Assembly: GCA_024349245.1 (NCBI GenBank)
Contig: JALDNG010000077.1
Coordinates: 813,001-877,000 of the forward strand
Direction: 5' to 3'
Length of the DNA stretch: 64,000 nt
Origin: Neodontobutis hainanensis
Taxonomy: Eukaryota; Chordata; Actinopteri; Gobiiformes; Odontobutidae
The notes under the pieces are model-generated. The model was not told the origin of the DNA. It did no database searches and saw nothing but the letters and a program-made list of their open reading frames with translations. Below are positions 60,128-64,000 of the stretch, in pieces. Numbering within the stretch: position 1 is the first letter of the stretch; each line of letters opens with the position of its first letter. The position numbers and the translations under genes are program-made.

Positions 60128-62924
60128 CTTCGTTTTTTTGTGTGTTTCTTTGGTGTACTGTTGCCGGGCAGTAAAAAGAATTTGTATTACAGATTATTGA
60201 ATTAGAATTTCAAGCTTCCAACCGCTTCATCATTTTAGTTGCTTTGGTAAATAGTCTAATTATAGCAGTATATAAACAAATATTATACATAGCATGATCA
60301 CACATAATCATAGCTACATACAACAGTAATAATTGTTGTTTTATAGTTTATTTTAGCCTTTCATTTAAGCAACATTGCATTGATTCACAAAACCTATCTT
60401 TAATAAGTTGGATATTTTATTGGGTAAGAGAAAAGGTCAAAATAATCCAAAACCAAACCGTGGCCCAGATCCTCCCTGTATTGGTCAATTTAAGGCAGCT
60501 TCACCAGACCTGCAGACAATATTGGTATTAGTAGACCTTTAACAACAACAAACTCAACAAATAACTGCATGAGCAATTGCATATACTGCAGCATAGGTAA
60601 CTCAAATCATTACCGCTGTCAAGTCTGAACAGAATAATGACATCATAAGCACATATATGTGTTGTTTATAATGTCGTTCCAACAGCAGTTGTCCAAAAAT
60701 AATTTCACTCCATAAATAAGACATTGGCATACGCATGTATTCAGGCTATTTTAATCTAAACTACGTATTCACAGATAATTGGCCGGTGCAGGTAGAGGTT
60801 AACACTAACTAATGCAGTCCTTCTCTCTGACATTCTCCCTGGAGAGTCCTTCTATCTCATTGGACTGAGTCATTACCAAAGCCTACATGTGTCAAGGTCA
60901 GTTTTAATTAAAATTTACATAGTTATGTAAGAATACCAGGTTACTAATCTTTTCATCCACAATGGACCTGTCAAACTGAATATCATTACTAATTTCCAAA
61001 ATGGCTTATGCCTTTTGAAGCAAAGTTACTTTAAAGACTGAAGGTTTTTAGTAATACTATTGTCATAGCTTTTGGTCTGCTTACTTTGTGTCTCTGACTA
61101 AACCTACAGAGGTAAGTGAATTTAATTGAGCTGCAGCCCAAGAGAATGTATTTTAAAGAGTCAAAGTTGATCCCCTCCATGGTTGCGTTATTCTTTTTTT
61201 GTCTGCCTTCATTACTGGCTTTCCATCTAATCACCACGTGCGACCACGTCATGTCGGATGTCTGCTGATAAATTGCTAAAAGAAGTGAAGCATTTGAAGG
61301 AGTTGTTGGTGGTTCAAAGGGGCTCAGTCCTCATTGAGAATGTTCCTCTTCTTTACCGTGCAAATGGCTAGACACACCTTCTGGCACAACATTATTGCTG
61401 CTGCATCCAAAATGTTCAATTGGAAGCTAAATCTATACATAAAGTTCATCTGTATACAAAATATTCTGTATAAATCTGATCATAAATAGAATATCAGATA
61501 TAGAGTGTATAATAATTTGAAATGTAGTCGTAGAATCCACTATTTTTACACCCCTGACCTCATAGTAATAGCAGCTGCAAAGCCTTGAGAGAAGTGTCAT
61601 TGGCCAATTTGCCTTGTTAAATCCCCCCCAGAGATGAATATGTGGGGCTTGACAATAGGAGCTAAGTCTGTGTGGTGATTCCACTCAATCAGTCGTGCGC
61701 TGACAATCTGTCTTGACAATCCGGGAAAAGAGGAAATATGACACAAATGTTCTCATAAATCTATTTAGTATAAGGCATAGCCAAGGGCAAAGTACTTTGG
61801 AGGCTGCAAGAGAGAAAATGGAGAATGGGGTGGGGGTGGAGATGAACTCCGAGGATATTAATACCGTTGTGAATATATCTATTATCCACATTCATTTCAA
61901 GGCACTGCAGCATAATAAAGCAGTGCCCATTTTCCATTGAAACTCCTAGCAGTACTTGGCTCTGTGTTACGTAGACAAAATGCCTTTTTGGACGCGGTGA
62001 AACACGGGGGAGATCATTTGTCTTTTCTTCTAGAGTTGCAAGGAATCATGGGTTTGGGAGCATGTTCGTTCAAGGAACATTATCTTCCAAAATTTACACG
62101 CACAATAGCTCCTGAAGGGATGAGCATAATTAGTAAAAGTACTAGTGTTTATTTATTTATGAAGTGGTATATTTCCACTTCAGGGCAAGCTTTATCAAAC
62201 CTTGCCACAGAGTGCACATAACCTTAGTGCTAGGTTGCAGGACTGAGCCACAGGTGCTGCATTGACTCTAAACATACTAGCAGAAAAAAAACACTGGTGT
62301 GGCTTAGTGTGTGCTTCAGAGGCCCACCCAAAGCCTGGATATAAACCTTTTAAACAACGGTGGAAAGACACAAGACTGGAGCTCACTGGTGCTTCCTATC
62401 CAATCCAACTGAGATTAAGAGGTCTACAAGGAAGAGGAAGAACAGCTCCAATCCAGGTGTGTAAAGTTGGTAGAGGCTCCTTGCATCTAAAAGGTACCTG
62501 TGCTCTAGTTAATATCATTTTAAATTTAGATCAATGAGAGAGACGATGGAGATGGCGTACAATTTAGGATGAATGGTCAGGTTTTAATTCATGCAAGAAT
62601 GAAGTAAATCACACAGATGTACACAATGGTACAGGATAATGTTTGCTTGCAAAGGTAAACAATATATCAGATTTTATATCATGCCGTACATACAGTGATA
62701 GAAGGCTTATTGTTCACACCCCCCATGACAAGTTCCCAGGTGCAAAATGTGCTCCGTGGGAAATTATGTCTATGTGAGTACTTATCTCATCTCATCAGTA
62801 CTTATCTTATGTCCATGTTTGGTTTAGCATGAAGGACATGACATGAGCACGACTGACATGACCTGAGTAAGACTAGGGGCAAACAGTAATTAATAACTAT
62901 AGAAAATATATAATTTCCCTTTTT
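60128..62924. other. Downstream formin intron, nothing recognised
   Basis: Non-coding AT-rich DNA. An open stretch around 62262-62537 is not assignable. Confidence 0.5.
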
Positions 62925-63275
62925 TAACAGCTTTTCATAGACCAAACAACATGGGCCTTAATTTGACTGTGTATACTACTCTACCCATTGCAGCAAAAAC
63001 CTGGAACAGCCTTTCAGATGAAATTCAACAAGCCTCAACTTTAACAATGTCCAAGGAGAGGTGAAAAACTCTTTAGCTCCACCTACATTCAGTAAAGACA
63101 ACTGGAAGTGTTTTTTTTATGTCATGTCTTCATGTTTTTATTTTTTACATTTATTAGTCTTAAACTTGTCCATGTATTTTAACTTGACTTCTGTAAAGTA
63201 CAGTTTGAGTGACCCAGTGTATAAATTGTGCTATATGAAGAATTTGCCTTGCCTTGCCCTACACTATGCTGGATA
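62925..63275 (+). mobile_element. LINE 3' end (C-terminal ORF relic plus tail)
   Basis: The + strand reads NMGLNLTVYTTLPIAAKTWN, SLSDEIQQASTL and a stop after SKER. The pattern (L/I)....A...WN.L...I..A.TL..FK is typical of the C-terminus of fish non-LTR retrotransposon polyproteins. The tail has AAAGTACAGTTTGAGTGACC, GTGCTATATGAAG and TTGCCTTGCCTTGCC, the familiar LINE 3' end. The reverse transcriptase is absent, so this is a 5'-truncated dead copy; the clade is not resolved. Confidence 0.7.
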
Positions 63276-64000
63276 TTACAATATGCTGTTGTATTGTTGT
63301 ACTGTTAGATTTATTGAATCCCCAAGAAAGAAAGTCTATTAGAATGATCAAGAAACACAATACACTCACTATTTTTTTTTGCTTTCAAAAACTTGTCACA
63401 TGACATATGGTCACCTGTAAGATATGCATGGACAGAAAGACAAAGACAGTGTTGACCAGTGTTTAACTGATCATATTACATTTACTAAGCAATCATCTAA
63501 ATCAAGAAATAAAGGTTACAAAGATAGACTTGAAGTTTTCTTCTAGTAATTCCTGAACTGAAAGTGCTCAATGGCCCCAAAGTTTTACATCTTTGCCTAG
63601 ACAACAATTCTACATATGCAGAAGTGCATAATACGGCTTTTCTTCATATATAAAAGGAAAGAAAATGGTTTCCCCATTTAGCTATGAATTTATATTCATA
63701 CTTTATATTATACAGTACATGCCTGCTGTTATTCACCAACATAGTGTACCTTTCATTGTATAAATGGAAACTATTTTCTCAGCAGTTGCTTAAGGTCTAC
63801 TCATCCCTGGTTGGGGAAAGTAATAGAAGAGGATCAGCGAGGCCAGCAGTGTAAATGGACAGTCTGTCATGGTAAATATTAGGAATGGGAAACAGACCTG
63901 TCTGACTCCATCAGCTCAGGATGAGTGATGAGCTCCAGAGACTGCTGCTATTTTTTTGTGTGCGCTGTTTTTAAGAAACTTTGTTCACGGCGGATGAGTG
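63276..64000. other. Downstream intron to window end, nothing recognised
   Basis: AT-rich non-coding DNA. No splice-flanked formin exon was seen before the window ends. Confidence 0.5.

Overview
This window is vertebrate genomic DNA, most probably from a teleost fish. It is AT-rich and almost entirely intronic. Long (AT)n and poly(T) tracts are common, and the relics include Penelope-like retroelements, a PIF/Harbinger MITE and transposase fragment, tRNA-derived SINEs and LINE tails of kinds familiar from fish genomes. There are no operons, bacterial-type genes, CRISPR arrays or intact viral genes. Almost all open reading frames here are chance products of AT-rich intron sequence.

The only convincing gene is a diaphanous-related formin on the + strand. 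Five consecutive coding exons (27161-27262, 35400-35494, 49471-49572, 52183-52422, 57522-57651) have consensus splice sites and join in frame into about 222 residues from the core of the actin-nucleating FH2 domain. They carry the knob isoleucine (LSIFLGSF), the signature GNYMNAGSRNAQTFGFN and the conserved lysine of LRDTK. The isoleucine and lysine lie 149 residues apart, as in mDia1. The protein lies between vertebrate DIAPH2 and DIAPH3; I prefer diaph2 but cannot separate them without an alignment. The gene enters from the left (the first exon starts in mid-codon) and leaves to the right (the last ends in mid-codon), so the promoter, GTPase-binding and FH1 regions and the C-terminus lie outside. 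The flanking introns exceed 27 kb and 6 kb within the window; the internal introns are about 8.1, 14.0, 2.6 and 5.1 kb.

Layout: 1-27160 is upstream intron with short SINE fragments, a PIF/Harbinger MITE (12370-13008), a Penelope relic (13421-13859), a rearranged MITE (17224-17772) and an (AT)36 tract 34 bases before the first exon. 27263-35399 is the busiest intron: a GC-richer repeat island (about 29750-31170), a possible small spliced transcript, hairpins, and a nearly complete internally deleted Penelope-like insertion with inverted terminal repeats and a 13-bp target duplication (33802-34917). 35495-49470 is mostly featureless but holds two adjacent perfect palindromes (39699-39788). 57652-64000 is downstream intron with a dead Harbinger transposase fragment and a LINE 3' end.

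No new multi-gene system is visible. The most unusual items are the paired perfect hairpins, the MITE containing an inverted copy of its own end plus flanking DNA, the Penelope insertion and the microsatellite beside a splice acceptor.
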